Shown piece after piece: positions 5,710 to 6,063 of a stretch of 6,063 nucleotides of DNA; position 1 is the stretch's first letter, and each line of letters starts with the position of its first letter. The notes beneath the pieces are model-generated. The model was not told where the DNA came from, searched no databases, and saw nothing but the letters and a program-made list of their open reading frames with translations. The DNA comes from Thermoplasmata archaeon M9B2D (GTDB lineage Archaea; Thermoplasmatota; E2; DHVEG-1): contig MUGD01000116.1 of assembly GCA_002900555.1 (NCBI GenBank), positions 1 through 6,063 on the forward strand. Reading direction: 5' to 3'. The position numbers and the translations under genes are program-made.

Positions 5710-5722
5710 GTATATTTTTTTT
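5710..5722 (+). terminator. T-run terminator after iorB
   Basis: GTATATTTTTTTT (with its T8 run at 5715-5722) starts about 11 nt after the iorB stop and overlaps the purL stop codon. There is no clear hairpin. It fits the T-rich type of archaeal terminator and closes the iorAB operon. Confidence 0.5.
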
Positions 5723-6063
5723 ATCCCATGAAATCCCAAATTGGTTTTCGCCAGCACTCTCGCAGTGCATCAACACTTAGATTAACGATGGTTTTTCCTG
5801 CATCCTTAATCATCAAATGATCTCCCTTGATTTTTCCAAGCAGGATGAAACTGACCTTTTCCTTTTGCAGTTGACTTTCAAACAAGCTTTGCTTTTCTTT
5901 TTTCACCTCGACGACCCATCGAGTGTTCGACTCGGAAAACAATTTACAATCGGACCGTAGGTCTTTGCCAACCGCTGAAATATCGATTGTTGCCCCAAGA
6001 TTCCCACCAATCGCCATCTCCGCAAGACACGCACCAAGACCTCCTTCACTGAGATCATGACAC
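5721..6063 (-). CDS. purL: Phosphoribosylformylglycinamidine synthase subunit PurL, C-terminal part
   Basis: These are the last 113 residues of PurL (FGAM synthase subunit II), the ATP-dependent ligase domain that turns FGAR and ammonia (delivered by PurQ, with PurS) into FGAM in purine synthesis. The frame is open to the right edge and begins CHDLSEGGLGACLAEMAIGG, the strongly conserved HD-SEGGL segment of the second AIRS-like half. This continues into GATIDIS and LFSESNTRWVVEV (the LFSES motif). The protein ends WRKPIWDFMG before TAA at 5721-5723. The ATG at 6015-6017 is internal, because the HDLSEGGLG motif lies upstream of it in the same frame. The related AIRS-superfamily kinases lack this combination of motifs, so PurL is firm although only the tail is seen. 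It converges with iorB at 22 nt. Confidence 0.93.
   Translation of the reverse strand, partial: CHDLSEGGLGACLAEMAIGGNLGATIDISAVGKDLRSDCKLFSESNTRWVVEVKKEKQSLFESQLQKEKVSFILLGKIKGDHLMIKDAGKTIVNLSVDALRECWRKPIWDFMG

Noticed and set aside
1..6063. Search for a new defence, mobile or secretion system
   Set aside because: All long genes are recognisable metabolic or chromatin genes; no transposase, integrase, repeat array, toxin-antitoxin pair or inverted terminal repeat was seen.

Overview
The window looks like part of an archaeal genome, most likely a euryarchaeal lineage in the broad sense. The reasons are an Alba chromatin protein, a ThiD-ThiN fusion thiamine enzyme (an archaeal arrangement), a two-subunit indolepyruvate:ferredoxin oxidoreductase, and TATA/BRE-type promoters with T-rich terminators and GGAGG-type ribosome binding sites. 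I cannot place it more finely from sequence alone.

Layout, left to right. Positions 2-721 (+) are the C-terminal citrate-synthase-like part of an ATP-citrate lyase whose start lies outside the window. It converges on alba (837-1124, -). Upstream of alba on the same strand is thiDN (1208-2557, -), with a TATA box placed so that its transcript should be essentially leaderless. A short acidic ORF of 36 codons (2667-2777, -) precedes thiDN and is followed by a T-run. Positions 2778-3137 hold no convincing gene, only a bidirectional hairpin/T-run and some protein-like frames without starts. The iorAB operon (3234-5698, +) follows, with a complex promoter region: a TATA box, five copies of TTTACC within 81 bp, and a hairpin around a GGAGG sequence. 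iorAB converges on the 3' end of purL (5721 to the right edge, -) across a 22-nt spacer that carries T-runs in both directions.

Functionally these are housekeeping and central-metabolism genes: cytosolic acetyl-CoA from citrate (ATP-citrate lyase), ferredoxin-linked oxidation of aryl pyruvates from aromatic amino acids (IorAB), thiamine phosphate synthesis (ThiDN), purine synthesis (PurL) and chromatin (Alba). Two links are plausible but inferred: IorA needs thiamine diphosphate, which ThiDN helps to make, and both ATP-citrate lyase and IorAB yield acyl-CoA products. There is no sign of a mobile element, CRISPR array, tRNA, rRNA or defence system. The most unusual material is non-coding: the control region of iorA, the ambiguity of its start, and the possible small transcripts around 2667-3170.
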